64,000 nucleotides of DNA, from NCBI RefSeq assembly GCF_027257935.1, contig NZ_JANZKW010000003.1, forward strand, positions 310,001 through 374,000, given 5' to 3'. This DNA comes from Chitinimonas sp. BJYL2. GTDB lineage: Bacteria; Pseudomonadota; Gammaproteobacteria; Burkholderiales; Chitinimonadaceae. The position numbers and the translations under genes were made by a program. Shown here piece by piece: positions 10,484 through 19,622 of this stretch. How positions within the stretch are numbered: position 1 is the stretch's first letter; every line of letters begins with the position of its first letter. The notes below the pieces were generated by a model that searched no databases, was not told the origin of the DNA, and saw only the letters and a program-made list of their open reading frames with translations.

Positions 10484-10759
10484 ATGGCGGATTCGGCAGC
10501 CTGGCCAGAAGGCTGGTGCGTCTATCTGCTCAGCTGCGCGGATGGCAGCCTTTATTGCGGTATCAGCAATCAGCTGCTGCGCCGGGTGCAAACCCATAAT
10601 GCGGGTAGCGGTGCCCGCTACACCCGCAGCCGCCTGCCGGTAACCCTGGTGTGGGCCGAAGCCTGTGCCGACCGCTCGGCTGCATCGCAGCGCGAGGCCG
10701 CCATCAAGCGGCTTGATCGCCCCGCCAAACTGGCACTGATTGCCGCACAGTCCGGGTAA
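10484..10759 (+). CDS. GIY-YIG domain protein (UPF0213/YhbQ type)
   Basis: A 91-residue single-domain GIY-YIG protein. The motif appears as CVYLLSCADGSLYCGIS (VYLL...YCGI), followed by QLLRRVQTHNAGSGARYTRSR and VWAEACADRSAASQREAAIKRLDR, in which the conserved Arg and the Glu of QREAAIK form the nuclease-type active site. Family members are short predicted DNA endonucleases of uncertain role, possibly in DNA repair. It follows the flavodoxin-like gene by 2 bp. Confidence 0.88.
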   Translation: MADSAAWPEGWCVYLLSCADGSLYCGISNQLLRRVQTHNAGSGARYTRSRLPVTLVWAEACADRSAASQREAAIKRLDRPAKLALIAAQSG

Positions 10760-10807
10760 GCCGCCGCCCTTTGGGCTAGCATGCGGTATTGACTGCAAGC
10801 CCAAGCC

Positions 10808-13800
10808 TTGTCCGTGCATTTCCGACACCCCTTCCTCTGGCTGGTCCGTCTGGCGGCCTCGTTTGTCCTGTGCGCCACCGTGCTGGCGTCACCGGCGCAG
10901 CCGCTTCGATTGCAGCCTGCTCAGGCGCAGGTTTCGCTGATCGAGCATTTCAGCGTGCTCGAAGACCCGGATCGCACGCTGAGCCTCGACGATGTACTCA
11001 GCCCGCAGATGCAAGCGCGCTTCCGGGGTGGCTGGCAGGGCGATTCACTGAATATGGGCCTGACCCGCTCGGCATGGTGGCTGCGCTTTACCGTGCGCAA
11101 CGATGCACCGCACGCGGTCCAGCGTCTGCTGGAGATCAGCTATGCCCACCATGAGCAGATCGCCCTCTATCAGCCGGAAACCCGCACCCAGATCAAAAGC
11201 GGTGGCGAACTGCCCTTTGCCCAGCGCCCCGTCGCCAACCGCTACTTCGTGTTTCCCCTGACCCTGCCGGCAGGCGAGCAGCACAGCTACTACCTGCGCA
11301 TCGTGTCCGACAGCTCGATGGATGTGCCCGCCCGGCTCTGGACCCCGGAGGCATTTGCCCGCCACGAACGGGCCGATTACATGGCACAGGCGTGGTACTT
11401 CGGCCTCGTGATGGCCATGGTGCTCTATAACCTGCTGCTGTTCGTGGCGCTGCGCGACAGCAACTTCCTGCTCTATGTGGCCTTCGGCATCAGTGCTGCC
11501 TTGTCGCTGGCTTGCTACAACGGTTTGGCCTACGAGTTCCTCTGGCCCGACTCCCCGGCGTGGGCCAAGATCTCCACCATGATCAGCTTTGCGCTGACCT
11601 GTCTGTTCCTGCTGGCCTTCCTGCGCCGCTTGCTGGAAACAGCCCTTTCCGTGCCCGGTCTGGATAAGGTGTTGCGCCTGCTGATGGTGCTGCACGGCGT
11701 GCAGATCGTTGGCTTCCTGATCTCGTTCCAGGCCAGCATCAAGCCTGCCATTGCCCTTGATGGCCTTACCATGGTCATGCTTCTGCTGACCGCCGTGGTT
11801 TGTTTAAGCCGGCGGCAGCGCGGTGCGGCGTACTTCCTGCTGGCCTTTCTGGTGCTGGCCCTGGCTGCGAGCCTGACCGCCTTGCGCAGCCTTGGTCTGG
11901 TGCCCACCAATTTCTTCACCATCAATGGCATGCAGATCGGCTCCGCGCTGGAGATGCTGTTGCTGGCGTTTGCATTGGCTGCCCGTTTCAATGCCCTGCG
12001 GCTGGAAAAGGAACAGGCGCAGGCGCAGGCCCTGGCCAGCCATCAGCAACTGGTCGATGCACTCCAGCTATCGGAGCGTGATCTGGAAGCGCGGGTCAGC
12101 ATGCGCACGCGCGAACTCAGCGCGGCCAATGCGCGCCTGGAGGCTCAGGATGCCGCACTGCGTCAGGCGGTGGAATCGGCCGAGCAGGCCAATCGTCTGA
12201 AATCCGAGTTCCTGGCCAATATGAGCCACGAAATCCGTACCCCCATGAACGCCGTGATCGGCATGGCGCATCTGGCCCTGCGCAGCGGGCTGTCGGTGCG
12301 GCAGCGCGACTATGTGGGCAAGATCCATCGCTCGGCCCTGGCTTTGCTGCAAGTCATCAACGATTTGCTGGATTTCAGCAAGATCGAAGCCGGCAAGCTT
12401 GATATCGAGACGGTACCGTTCGCGCTGGATGACGTGCTGGTCCATGTGGCCACGCTCACCGGGCAGCGCGCCGAGGAAAAGGGTCTGGATTACTGGTTCG
12501 ATGTCGCCAAGACGGTACCCGCCCAGCTCCTTGGTGACCCGCTCAGGCTTGGGCAGATACTGGTGAACCTGGCCAACAACGCCATCAAGTTCACCGAGCG
12601 TGGCGAGGTCAGTATCCGGGTACGGCATGAGGGCATGGCAGGTGAGCGGGCGATGCTGCTGTTCGAGGTATGCGATACCGGTATCGGCATGAGCGAAGCG
12701 CAGGCGGCGCGTCTGTTCCAGCCATTTGCTCAGGCAGATGGCTCAACCACCCGTAAGTACGGCGGCACGGGATTGGGCCTGGCGATCTGCAAGCAGCTGG
12801 CCGATCGCATGGGGGGTGGCATCAGCGTGGAAAGCGAAGCGGGACAGGGTTCGCAGTTCCGCCTGCGGCTGGGTTTTGTGCCGGTGCAAGCTGATCTGCC
12901 GGCCTCACCACCAGCATGCCAGGGCCGCGCGGCCCTAGTGCTCTGTGCCCACGCGCCTACCCGACAGCTGCTGGCCGCTTTGCTGGCTGAGCTGGGCTTG
13001 CAAGTTGTGGAAGCGGTGGATGGCGATCATGCGCAGCAAAGTCTGCAGGCAGGGGCCTCGCCCGATTTCCTGTTCTGTGATGTCAGGCAGGCGGGTGCCA
13101 GCAAGAAACTGGCACGTGAGGGCATGCGACTGGTCCTTATCTCGGCACTGGGTGATCTGCCCGGTCGCGAGGCGGTGGCCCATGCCTGGTTATTCCGTCC
13201 CTTTGTCCGCAGCAGTGTCATCGAAGCCCTCGGACTCGCGCTGGAGAACCCGGATGTCCCCGTGCGCGACAATGCCCCCCCGATGGTGGAACAGCCCCCC
13301 CCGGCATCGCCTGACCCTGAGCGGATCAAGGGACATGTCCTGCTGGCCGAGGATAACGAGATCAATCAGCAGATCGTGACCGAGCTGCTGGCAAGCATGG
13401 CTTACAGCGCCGATGTGGCTGCCAATGGTGAGGAAGCCTTGGCGCTGCTGGCCGCGCACGCGGCGGACCACTACTGCCTGGTACTGATGGATATGCAGAT
13501 GCCCCTGATGGATGGCTTTGCAGCTACGGCCGCGATCCGCGCCAATCCACGGTATGCCGGGCTGCCCATCATTGCGCTCACTGCCCATGCCTTACCGGAG
13601 GAGCGCGACCGCTGCCTGGCTCTGGGCATGCAGGATTCGCTCACCAAGCCGATGGATCCTGCCCGCTTCCAGGCCGCGGTGGCGCAATGGCAACGCCACC
13701 GTGACCCGGCATGGCCGCCCACACCCACGGGTCCGGTCGCCGCACCCGCCCCCAGCGATGCCGACACAGCACTGAGCCGCATTGATGCCCTCAACGCCGA

Positions 13801-14119
13801 GGCGGCCATTGCACGCATGGGCGGGCAGCAGGCTTTGTATCTGCGACTCTTGCAGCGCCTGCCTGCTACGCTCGAAGGCTTGCTCGCCGAGATTCAGCAG
13901 CAGGCCGACCAGGGCAATGACACAGAAGTCGCCCGACTGGCGCACAACATTGCGGGCATGGCGGCCAATCTGGGCGCGGATCAGCTGGCTGGACAAGCGC
14001 AGGCACTGGAACATGCCGTCCGCGCAGGTACGGAGGCTGCGGCCTTGCGCATGGCCCTGATCGAGTCCGGGCTGGCGCTGATTGCAGCGCTCGGCACCTT
14101 GCCCCGCAACGAGGCCTAG
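10808..14119 (+). CDS. Hybrid sensor histidine kinase with 7TMR-DISM input, two receivers and Hpt
   Basis: An 1103-residue phosphorelay protein. In order: signal sequence (1-28), periplasmic 7TMR-DISMED2 sensor (about 35-180), seven membrane helices (about 195-400), coiled linker, HisKA with [12 protein letters not shown] (phospho-acceptor H474), ATPase domain ([31 protein letters not shown]), a first receiver, a second receiver and an Hpt domain. The first receiver (about 700-810) keeps D758 but lacks the acidic pair and conserved Lys, so it is probably inactive. The second is intact ([18 protein letters not shown] with D895, TKPMD). Hpt has H1046 in [14 protein letters not shown]. Start is TTG at 10808, with GTG two codons on as alternative. 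Confidence 0.92.
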   Translation: MSVHFRHPFLWLVRLAASFVLCATVLASPAQPLRLQPAQAQVSLIEHFSVLEDPDRTLSLDDVLSPQMQARFRGGWQGDSLNMGLTRSAWWLRFTVRNDAPHAVQRLLEISYAHHEQIALYQPETRTQIKSGGELPFAQRPVANRYFVFPLTLPAGEQHSYYLRIVSDSSMDVPARLWTPEAFARHERADYMAQAWYFGLVMAMVLYNLLLFVALRDSNFLLYVAFGISAALSLACYNGLAYEFLWPDSPAWAKISTMISFALTCLFLLAFLRRLLETALSVPGLDKVLRLLMVLHGVQIVGFLISFQASIKPAIALDGLTMVMLLLTAVVCLSRRQRGAAYFLLAFLVLALAASLTALRSLGLVPTNFFTINGMQIGSALEMLLLAFALAARFNALRLEKEQAQAQALASHQQLVDALQLSERDLEARVSMRTRELSAANARLEAQDAALRQAVESAEQANRLKSEFLANMSHEIRTPMNAVIGMAHLALRSGLSVRQRDYVGKIHRSALALLQVINDLLDFSKIEAGKLDIETVPFALDDVLVHVATLTGQRAEEKGLDYWFDVAKTVPAQLLGDPLRLGQILVNLANNAIKFTERGEVSIRVRHEGMAGERAMLLFEVCDTGIGMSEAQAARLFQPFAQADGSTTRKYGGTGLGLAICKQLADRMGGGISVESEAGQGSQFRLRLGFVPVQADLPASPPACQGRAALVLCAHAPTRQLLAALLAELGLQVVEAVDGDHAQQSLQAGASPDFLFCDVRQAGASKKLAREGMRLVLISALGDLPGREAVAHAWLFRPFVRSSVIEALGLALENPDVPVRDNAPPMVEQPPPASPDPERIKGHVLLAEDNEINQQIVTELLASMAYSADVAANGEEALALLAAHAADHYCLVLMDMQMPLMDGFAATAAIRANPRYAGLPIIALTAHALPEERDRCLALGMQDSLTKPMDPARFQAAVAQWQRHRDPAWPPTPTGPVAAPAPSDADTALSRIDALNAEAAIARMGGQQALYLRLLQRLPATLEGLLAEIQQQADQGNDTEVARLAHNIAGMAANLGADQLAGQAQALEHAVRAGTEAAALRMALIESGLALIAALGTLPRNEA

Positions 14120-14190
14120 CAGCTTGCCAGCCCGGGGTCGACCGGCCTTGCCGGCGACACAACTGCGGTAGACTTGCGCCTCATTTTTTC

Positions 14191-15693
14191 ATGGCCGCCC
14201 GATTGACCATGCCCCAAGCCGATACCCCGCCTTCCGCCCCCGTACCGGGGTTTGCCGCCGCGCCTGACAGCCTCGATCCGGCAGACTGGCAAGCACTGCG
14301 CACGCTCGGACACCAGATGCTGGACGACATGGTTGATTTGCTTGCCGGCGTACGCGACCGGCCGGTCTGGCAAGCCATGCCTGCCGAGGTCCGCCACCAC
14401 TGGCGTACTGCCTCATTGCCGCAGGCCCCTGGCGAGCTGGCTTCAGTCTATGACGAGTTCCAGTCGCAGGTGGCGCCGTATATTGCCGGCAATATCCATC
14501 CGCGTTTTCTGGGCTGGGTGCAGGGGGGGGGTAATCCTGTCGGCATGCTGGCCGAGTTGCTGGCTGGTGCACTCGACGCCAATCTGGGCGGTCGCGATCA
14601 TGCGCCGATTGAAGTCGAACGATTGGTGATCCGCTGGTCAGCCCAGATGCTGGGCTTCCCGGCCGATGCCAGCGGCGTACTGGTGACGGGCACCTCGCTC
14701 GCCAATTTCATCGCCGTACTGGTGGCGCGCACACGGGCCCTTGGCCCTGCTGTGAGAGAGTCGGGCCTGGGTGATCATCAACTGGTGGCCTACACCTCCA
14801 CCGAAGCGCACGACTGCGTGGCCCGTGCCGTTGACATGGCCGGATTGGGCAAGCAGTCCTTGCGCTTGATTGGCTGTGACGCCGATCACCGCATGCGCCT
14901 GGATCTGCTGGCCGCCGCCATCGCGGAGGATCGCGCCGCCGGCAGGCAACCCTTTATGGTGGTGGGCAGCGCGGGCACCGTGGACGTGGGAGCGGTGGAT
15001 GATCTGGCCGCCTTGTCGGTGCTCTGCCGGCATGAAGGCCTCTGGTTCCATATTGATGGCGCATTCGGTGCCCTGGCCATGCTCTCCCTTGCGCAGCGGC
15101 CGCTGTTGCAGGGTTTGAGCGAGGCAGACTCCGTCGCTTTCGATTTCCATAAATGGGCGCAAATCCCTTATGACGCCGGTTGTATCCTCGTGCGCGATGC
15201 AGCGATCCACGCGGCAACCTTCGCCAGCCAGCCCGCCTATCTGCGCCGCGAACCCCGCGGCCTGGCGGGGAACCATCCTTGGCCTACCGATTTCGGACCG
15301 GATCTCTCCCGTGGCTTCCGCGCCCTCAAGGTGTGGATGACACTCAAGACGTATGGCACCGACAAGCTGGGTGAGGTCGTGGCTCACTGTTGTGTACTGG
15401 CTGCCGAGTTGGCACGCCGTGTCGATGCCGAGCCCGAACTGGAACGACTGGCGCCGGTGGCGCTCAATATTGTCTGCTTCCGCCTGCGTGCGCCGGCTGA
15501 CCAGATCGATGCCTTGCAGGCGGATATTGTTGCCGATGTGCAGGAATCGGGCGTGGCCGTGCCATCGACCACGGTGGTGCAGGGACAGATGGCGATTCGC
15601 GTGGCGTTTGTTAACCACCGCACCAGAGCCAGCGATATTGATCTGCTGCTGGATGCGGTGCTCGCGGCAGGCCGCGCGCGACTCAAGGGTTGA
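14191..15693 (+). CDS. Pyridoxal-dependent decarboxylase, aromatic-L-amino-acid decarboxylase type
   Basis: A 500-residue group II PLP decarboxylase. Seen are the aromatic-type opening (YIAGNIHPRFLGWVQGGGNPVGMLAELLAG is in this style), GVLVTGTSLANFIAV around the cofactor phosphate, HIDGAFGALA with the cofactor-contacting Asp, and the PLP lysine in FDFHKWAQIPYD (K321). It should decarboxylate an amino acid such as tryptophan, DOPA or tyrosine to the amine; the exact substrate cannot be read. An in-frame ATG 18 bp downstream is an alternative start. It overlaps the last bases of the convergent solute-binding gene (15683-16522). Confidence 0.88.
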   Translation: MAARLTMPQADTPPSAPVPGFAAAPDSLDPADWQALRTLGHQMLDDMVDLLAGVRDRPVWQAMPAEVRHHWRTASLPQAPGELASVYDEFQSQVAPYIAGNIHPRFLGWVQGGGNPVGMLAELLAGALDANLGGRDHAPIEVERLVIRWSAQMLGFPADASGVLVTGTSLANFIAVLVARTRALGPAVRESGLGDHQLVAYTSTEAHDCVARAVDMAGLGKQSLRLIGCDADHRMRLDLLAAAIAEDRAAGRQPFMVVGSAGTVDVGAVDDLAALSVLCRHEGLWFHIDGAFGALAMLSLAQRPLLQGLSEADSVAFDFHKWAQIPYDAGCILVRDAAIHAATFASQPAYLRREPRGLAGNHPWPTDFGPDLSRGFRALKVWMTLKTYGTDKLGEVVAHCCVLAAELARRVDAEPELERLAPVALNIVCFRLRAPADQIDALQADIVADVQESGVAVPSTTVVQGQMAIRVAFVNHRTRASDIDLLLDAVLAAGRARLKG

Positions 15694-16522
15694 TACGGAC
15701 CCGGCGATCACCCTGCGGCAGGAAAAAGCCGGATACCTGATAGGCCCGGCTGATCAGCTTGCTGGCATGCATGAGCGCCAGCCCTTTCTCCAGCGCCTGA
15801 CGCGCAGCGCTGGCATCAGGCGCGGTGCGCGAGATGGCCAGATGGCGACTGCCTGGCAGCACCAGTTTGATCCCGCTGATCGGGACCAGCCGGCGACCCT
15901 CCTCGCTGAGGCTGCCATCCTCGCTGGGCTGGAACGGAGCGAGCAGGAAGTCTGTCCGCTTGCTGGCCACCATGCGCACCATCGACACCCACTGGGGCGC
16001 TGCATCTAGCCGGGCCAGCCGCAGGCTTTGCAAGACCTGCCAGTCGGCCGTCCAGGTCCGGTGGGAAACAGCGGACAGCTGCTGGATATCAGCCAGTGTC
16101 TGGCTACGCAGGGCGCGGTGGTTATCGGGTGCGGTAAATAGCGCGGCTTCGAACTGCCCGGATTCGATCAGTGCCGGGCTCACATCCAGCGGCCGGCCCT
16201 GCAGGTCAGCCAGCCACGAGGTATTGCCAGTGAGCGTGGCGCGCCCTGTCTGCAATTCTGCGAGTCGGCGCGGATAGGGGTCGATGGCGACAAAACGGAT
16301 CGGCGCTGTGTAACCTCCCAGACGCAGCGCCTGGCAGGTCAGCAGTAATTCCACCGCATCGCGCCGGCTGTAAGCATTGCGACGCAGTTCATAAAGCTCG
16401 GGCGGGGTGGTGCCGACCATGCTCTGGTAATCGCGGATCACATCGGTGGGCGCCACGATGGTCGCTGCCGAAACCGGCCAGATCAGGCAGAGCAGCAGTG
16501 CGAGGCAGGCTGTATTCCTCAT
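15683..16522 (-). CDS. Periplasmic solute-binding protein, family 3-like
   Basis: A secreted protein of 279 residues from the ATG at 16522, which begins a normal signal peptide (MRNTACLALLLCLIWPVSAA). An ATG at 16570 has a better Shine-Dalgarno (AGGGG) but would give an unusually long n-region. The mature protein has a solute-binding layout (VELLLTCQALRLGG, ELQTGRATLTGNTSWLADLQ, SGIKLVLPGSRHLAI) but is divergent. It lies downstream of a family 5 binding protein on the same strand (118 bp), so the two may be co-transcribed. Neither has a permease nearby. Confidence 0.7.
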   Translation of the reverse strand: MRNTACLALLLCLIWPVSAATIVAPTDVIRDYQSMVGTTPPELYELRRNAYSRRDAVELLLTCQALRLGGYTAPIRFVAIDPYPRRLAELQTGRATLTGNTSWLADLQGRPLDVSPALIESGQFEAALFTAPDNHRALRSQTLADIQQLSAVSHRTWTADWQVLQSLRLARLDAAPQWVSMVRMVASKRTDFLLAPFQPSEDGSLSEEGRRLVPISGIKLVLPGSRHLAISRTAPDASAARQALEKGLALMHASKLISRAYQVSGFFLPQGDRRVRINP

Positions 16523-16640
16523 GCTCCGGTATAGCAACTCTGTCGGTATTCTGCCGCATGCCTTTTGCATGGCTGTCCCCTGTCTGTCGCCCTTCAGTAC
16601 CGGCGCCACCCGGCGCCGCGTGGAGATTGCCACTGCCGTC

Positions 16641-18218
16641 TTAGCGCCAGCGCAGGCGCTCCGGCTTGAAGCTGTCGTTGACCGTTGGCTCCACGCCATC
16701 AAGGCGGCGATCATAAACCACCAGCGGCATGCCCCAACTCAGGGTCGTGAACGGCATTTCATCGGCGAGCAGCTTTTGCAGGTCCAGATAGTGCCGGCTG
16801 CGCTCGGGCTGGCTGGGGTTCACGCGGGCGGCGTCCAGCGCGGCCTCGGCCTTGGTGTGGCACCATTGTGCAAAGTTGTAGCCGTTCTTCGCGGCATCGC
16901 AGCTCGCCTGATTGCTGTAAAACCCATCCGGGTCCAGTGCACCGCTCCAGCCACTCAGCAGGGCCGGTGCTTCGCCTGCACGGGCGCGCTTGATCAGTTC
17001 TACCCATTCGATCTGGTTCAGCTTGAGGCGCACCCCCAGCTTGGCCCAGTCTGCCTGTATCAGTTCGGCCGTCAGGCGGAAGTTCGGATTGGTGCCCGAG
17101 CCACCCGGCCGCACCCATAACTCCGCCTCCAGGCCCTGCGCATGACCGGCATCCGCGAGCAGTTTGCGCGCACGGATCAGGTCGGGTTTGGCGGGCTTGC
17201 CGGCAGTCACGCCCCACAAGCTGCGTGGCGAGTAGGGCGCGGTAGCCACTTCGGCCCTGCCGTCGAACACACTCTTGACGATGGCCTCGCGGTCGATGGC
17301 CATGGCCAGTGCCTGACGCACGCGCTTGTCGCTGAACGGAGGCTTGCTCACATTGAAGAACAGCTGGGCGCTGGACTGCACACGCAGTGGCTTGCTGGCA
17401 AGCCGGGGGCTGGCCAGTACACGAGGCAGATCCTGTGGCTTGATGTTGTCGGCCAGTTGGCATTCCCCTGCCAGCAACTTTTGCGCGCGAACCGCCGGAT
17501 CGGGCACGGTCAGCAGGATCAGCCGGTCGATCGCTGGCTGTTGGCGCCAATAACGGGGATGTGCTTCATAGCGTGCGGCGCCACCCTTGTCGAACTTGCG
17601 CAACAGGTAAGGACCTGTGCCCACGGGCTGGCTGCTGATCAGCGTTGGCATGCCAGCCTTGTCGAGCTGTTGGCCATACTCGGCAGAGACGACCGCTAAT
17701 GCCGGATGCGCCAGCCGTTCCAGCAAGGGCGCATAAGGCTTGCTCAGGGTAATGCGCACGGTGTGTGCATCGAGCTTGTCGATCGCCTTGAACAGGTTTT
17801 TCCAGTCACCGGCATTGGCATAGGGGAAGCCCGCAGGTGCGGCCTTGGCACCCGGGTGGCCAGGGTCGATCTGCCGTTGCAGGGTCCACAACACGTCATC
17901 CGCGTTGAAGGTACGAGTGGGGCGGAATGCTTCGGTTTGATGCCAGGCCACATTGCGGCGCAGGTGCAGCGTATAGACTAGGCCATCAGGCGAGATGGTC
18001 CAGCGCTCAGCCAGCGCAGGCTTGAATGCGAACGGGCCGGGCTCATACTCGATCAGATTGTTGTAGAGCTTGAACGCGGAGGCCTTGTGGCTTGCATCAT
18101 TGGCGCTTTGCGCCGGGTCGAAGCCATCGGGATCGGCGTCCGCGCAAATCACCAGCGGCTTGGCGGCCAGCGTCGGCAGGGCAAGGGCAAGCAGGAGCAG
18201 GCGGGGCAACAAGTTCAT
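16641..18218 (-). CDS. ABC transporter solute-binding protein, family 5 (dipeptide/oligopeptide type)
   Basis: A 525-residue secreted protein with a 19-residue signal peptide (MNLLPRLLLLALALPTLAA). Family 5 hallmarks are CADADPDGFDPAQ, LAERWTISPDGLVYTLHLRRNVAWH, QPVGTGPYLLRKF, LFFNVSKPPFSDKRVRQALAMAIDREAIV and IQADWAKLGVRLKLNQIEW. Relatives bind di- or oligopeptides, haem or nickel. Length is normal. No dppBCDF-type genes accompany it, so the translocator must lie elsewhere. Confidence 0.9.
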   Translation of the reverse strand: MNLLPRLLLLALALPTLAAKPLVICADADPDGFDPAQSANDASHKASAFKLYNNLIEYEPGPFAFKPALAERWTISPDGLVYTLHLRRNVAWHQTEAFRPTRTFNADDVLWTLQRQIDPGHPGAKAAPAGFPYANAGDWKNLFKAIDKLDAHTVRITLSKPYAPLLERLAHPALAVVSAEYGQQLDKAGMPTLISSQPVGTGPYLLRKFDKGGAARYEAHPRYWRQQPAIDRLILLTVPDPAVRAQKLLAGECQLADNIKPQDLPRVLASPRLASKPLRVQSSAQLFFNVSKPPFSDKRVRQALAMAIDREAIVKSVFDGRAEVATAPYSPRSLWGVTAGKPAKPDLIRARKLLADAGHAQGLEAELWVRPGGSGTNPNFRLTAELIQADWAKLGVRLKLNQIEWVELIKRARAGEAPALLSGWSGALDPDGFYSNQASCDAAKNGYNFAQWCHTKAEAALDAARVNPSQPERSRHYLDLQKLLADEMPFTTLSWGMPLVVYDRRLDGVEPTVNDSFKPERLRWR

Positions 18219-18439
18219 GGCGGATCCGGGTTGTGCCAGAGTGGTATGAACTGCACTCTAGCTTAGCTGGGCCATGCATCGGAAGTACTCTGGCGAGTAA
18301 GCCGGTTTGCCCGGAGAGGACGGCCCGACGCGGGGTAGGTCGGGCGCGAGGATAGGGTGTGTTGCGAACCGGGCTTCCGGGTCGGAGCCGGTGAGGCGGG
18401 CTGGCGCCTTGTTGGCGGCCTGAGTCGGAGATCGGTCTG

Positions 18440-18688
18440 TCAGGCGGCCAGAAGGGTGTGGCGAGGGTCAACGAGTTTGCTGAACTCGATGGCAGCCTGA
18501 CCACGGCGGCAAACGCCTAGCTTGGAAAAGGCGGCGCGGATCTGCGAATTGACGGTGTGGGTGCTTTTACCGCGTGCCGACGCAATCTGTGCCGAGGTCA
18601 GCCCTTGAACAACCAGGGTCATGACGGCGAATTCGGCATCGGTCAGCCTGTTATAGAGTGGTTCCTCCTGCGGGTACTGCTGGGTCAT
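18440..18688 (-). CDS. Stand-alone LuxR-type (GerE) helix-turn-helix protein
   Basis: An 82-residue protein consisting almost entirely of a GerE-type DNA-binding domain: LTDAEFAVMTLVVQGLTSAQIASARGKSTHTVNSQIRAAFSKLGVCRRGQAAI (residues 15-67). No receiver or ligand-binding domain is present, so it is controlled by abundance, partner binding or another mechanism. The upstream region has an AT-rich palindrome at 18904-18924. Target genes unknown. Confidence 0.82.
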   Translation of the reverse strand: MTQQYPQEEPLYNRLTDAEFAVMTLVVQGLTSAQIASARGKSTHTVNSQIRAAFSKLGVCRRGQAAIEFSKLVDPRHTLLAA

Positions 18689-19001
18689 GACTGGGTCCCT
18701 TTTAGATCAAAACGAACATCCCATGGCCGGCGCTTGGCGGCCGGCCTGCCACGTGTGCAAGCAGCTGCGCTGTACACATCGTTCGGCTGCCCCACGAATG
18801 CCTGTGTTGAACAGGCATTCAAGTGGACTTAAATCCGGGGCGAGTCTAGAACGATTTGCGGGAAGTCCGAATCACTATTCGGGTGTGTTTTTCATCACTT
18901 TTCGATAGGAATATATTCCTTATCAATAAATTCTTATCTAGTTAAATCAGTTGCTTAGCCGGCTCGTCCGGCTTGACCGGTGCGCACATGCCGGCATGGG
19001 T
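18689..19001. other. Gene-free interval upstream of the LuxR-type gene
   Basis: No convincing gene is seen. The stretch is unusually AT-rich between about 18880 and 18950, against GC-rich surroundings, and contains the palindrome at 18904-18924. A short AGCCGG/CCGGCT hairpin at 18957-18973 lies just after the stop of the molybdopterin-fold gene and lacks a T-run. It probably holds the promoter of the LuxR-type gene. Confidence 0.5.
18904..18924. promoter_or_regulatory. AT-rich palindrome upstream of the LuxR-type gene
   Basis: The core AGGAATATATTCCT (18907-18920) is a perfect 14-bp palindrome, extended to GATA...TATC with a one-base offset. It lies about 215 bp upstream of the LuxR-type start. 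Size and symmetry suit a dimeric regulator's operator; which protein binds is unknown. Confidence 0.4.
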
Positions 19002-19583
19002 TCACGCTGCCTGTACGTTGATGTGGTAGATCCCCCAAGGGCATAGGGCAAAGCGCTCCTTCAGCGGTTTTGCTGCCATATCGGGGTAGCGGTCGGCGTC
19101 ATACACGGCCCAGAGCGGGCCGATCCCACCCAAAGGCAGGGCCACACCATCGCGGTGGGTGGCAATGATGAAGCGGTAGTTACGGATTTCATCGAGCGTA
19201 GGGGCCACGGTGTAGCCGTCCAGTGCCTGCAGCAGGATGCGCGGGTTGCCGTCCTTGACGCCGGCCATGGCCAGCACATGGGTGAGCAGTGGGCCGCTGA
19301 GCGTGTGGACCTTGCCATCGTATTCGAGCGTGGGTTTGATGGTGATGGCGGGCAGGGCGGCCAGTGCGGCGTAGTCGAACGTGTAGGCCTTGCTGAAGTT
19401 GGCCTTGTGCTTGCCCAGCATCTGGTCAAACGCCGGGTCGAATGCGCCGCGGTTGGATTTGCCGATCTGGCCGGTCAGTGTCAGCAGTACCGGGCCGGGT
19501 GTGCGGCGGCCGGCGGCAGCGACGGGGAGACTGGTGGCGGCAAGGCCTAGCGCACTGGTTTGCAGGAATTGACGCTTGTTCAT
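19002..19583 (-). CDS. Small periplasmic molybdopterin-fold (sulfite-oxidase-like) protein
   Basis: A 193-residue exported protein with signal MNKRQFLQTSALGLAATSLPVAAA, which has Lys-Arg rather than two arginines. The rest resembles a truncated sulfite-oxidase molybdopterin-binding domain (LTLTGQIG; FDYAALAALPAITIKP; YDGKVHTLSGPLLTHVLAMAGV; LLQALDGYTVAPTLDEI; GGIGPLWAVYD). The only cysteine is near the C-terminus (RFALCPWGIYHINV), not where the cofactor-ligating Cys of sulfite oxidases lies, so molybdenum catalysis is doubtful. It may be a binding or sensory domain. Confidence 0.7.
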   Translation of the reverse strand: MNKRQFLQTSALGLAATSLPVAAAGRRTPGPVLLTLTGQIGKSNRGAFDPAFDQMLGKHKANFSKAYTFDYAALAALPAITIKPTLEYDGKVHTLSGPLLTHVLAMAGVKDGNPRILLQALDGYTVAPTLDEIRNYRFIIATHRDGVALPLGGIGPLWAVYDADRYPDMAAKPLKERFALCPWGIYHINVQAA

Positions 19584-19622
19584 GTGTTGATCGCTTTCTG
19601 ATGCGTTGTGAACTTACCTGGC

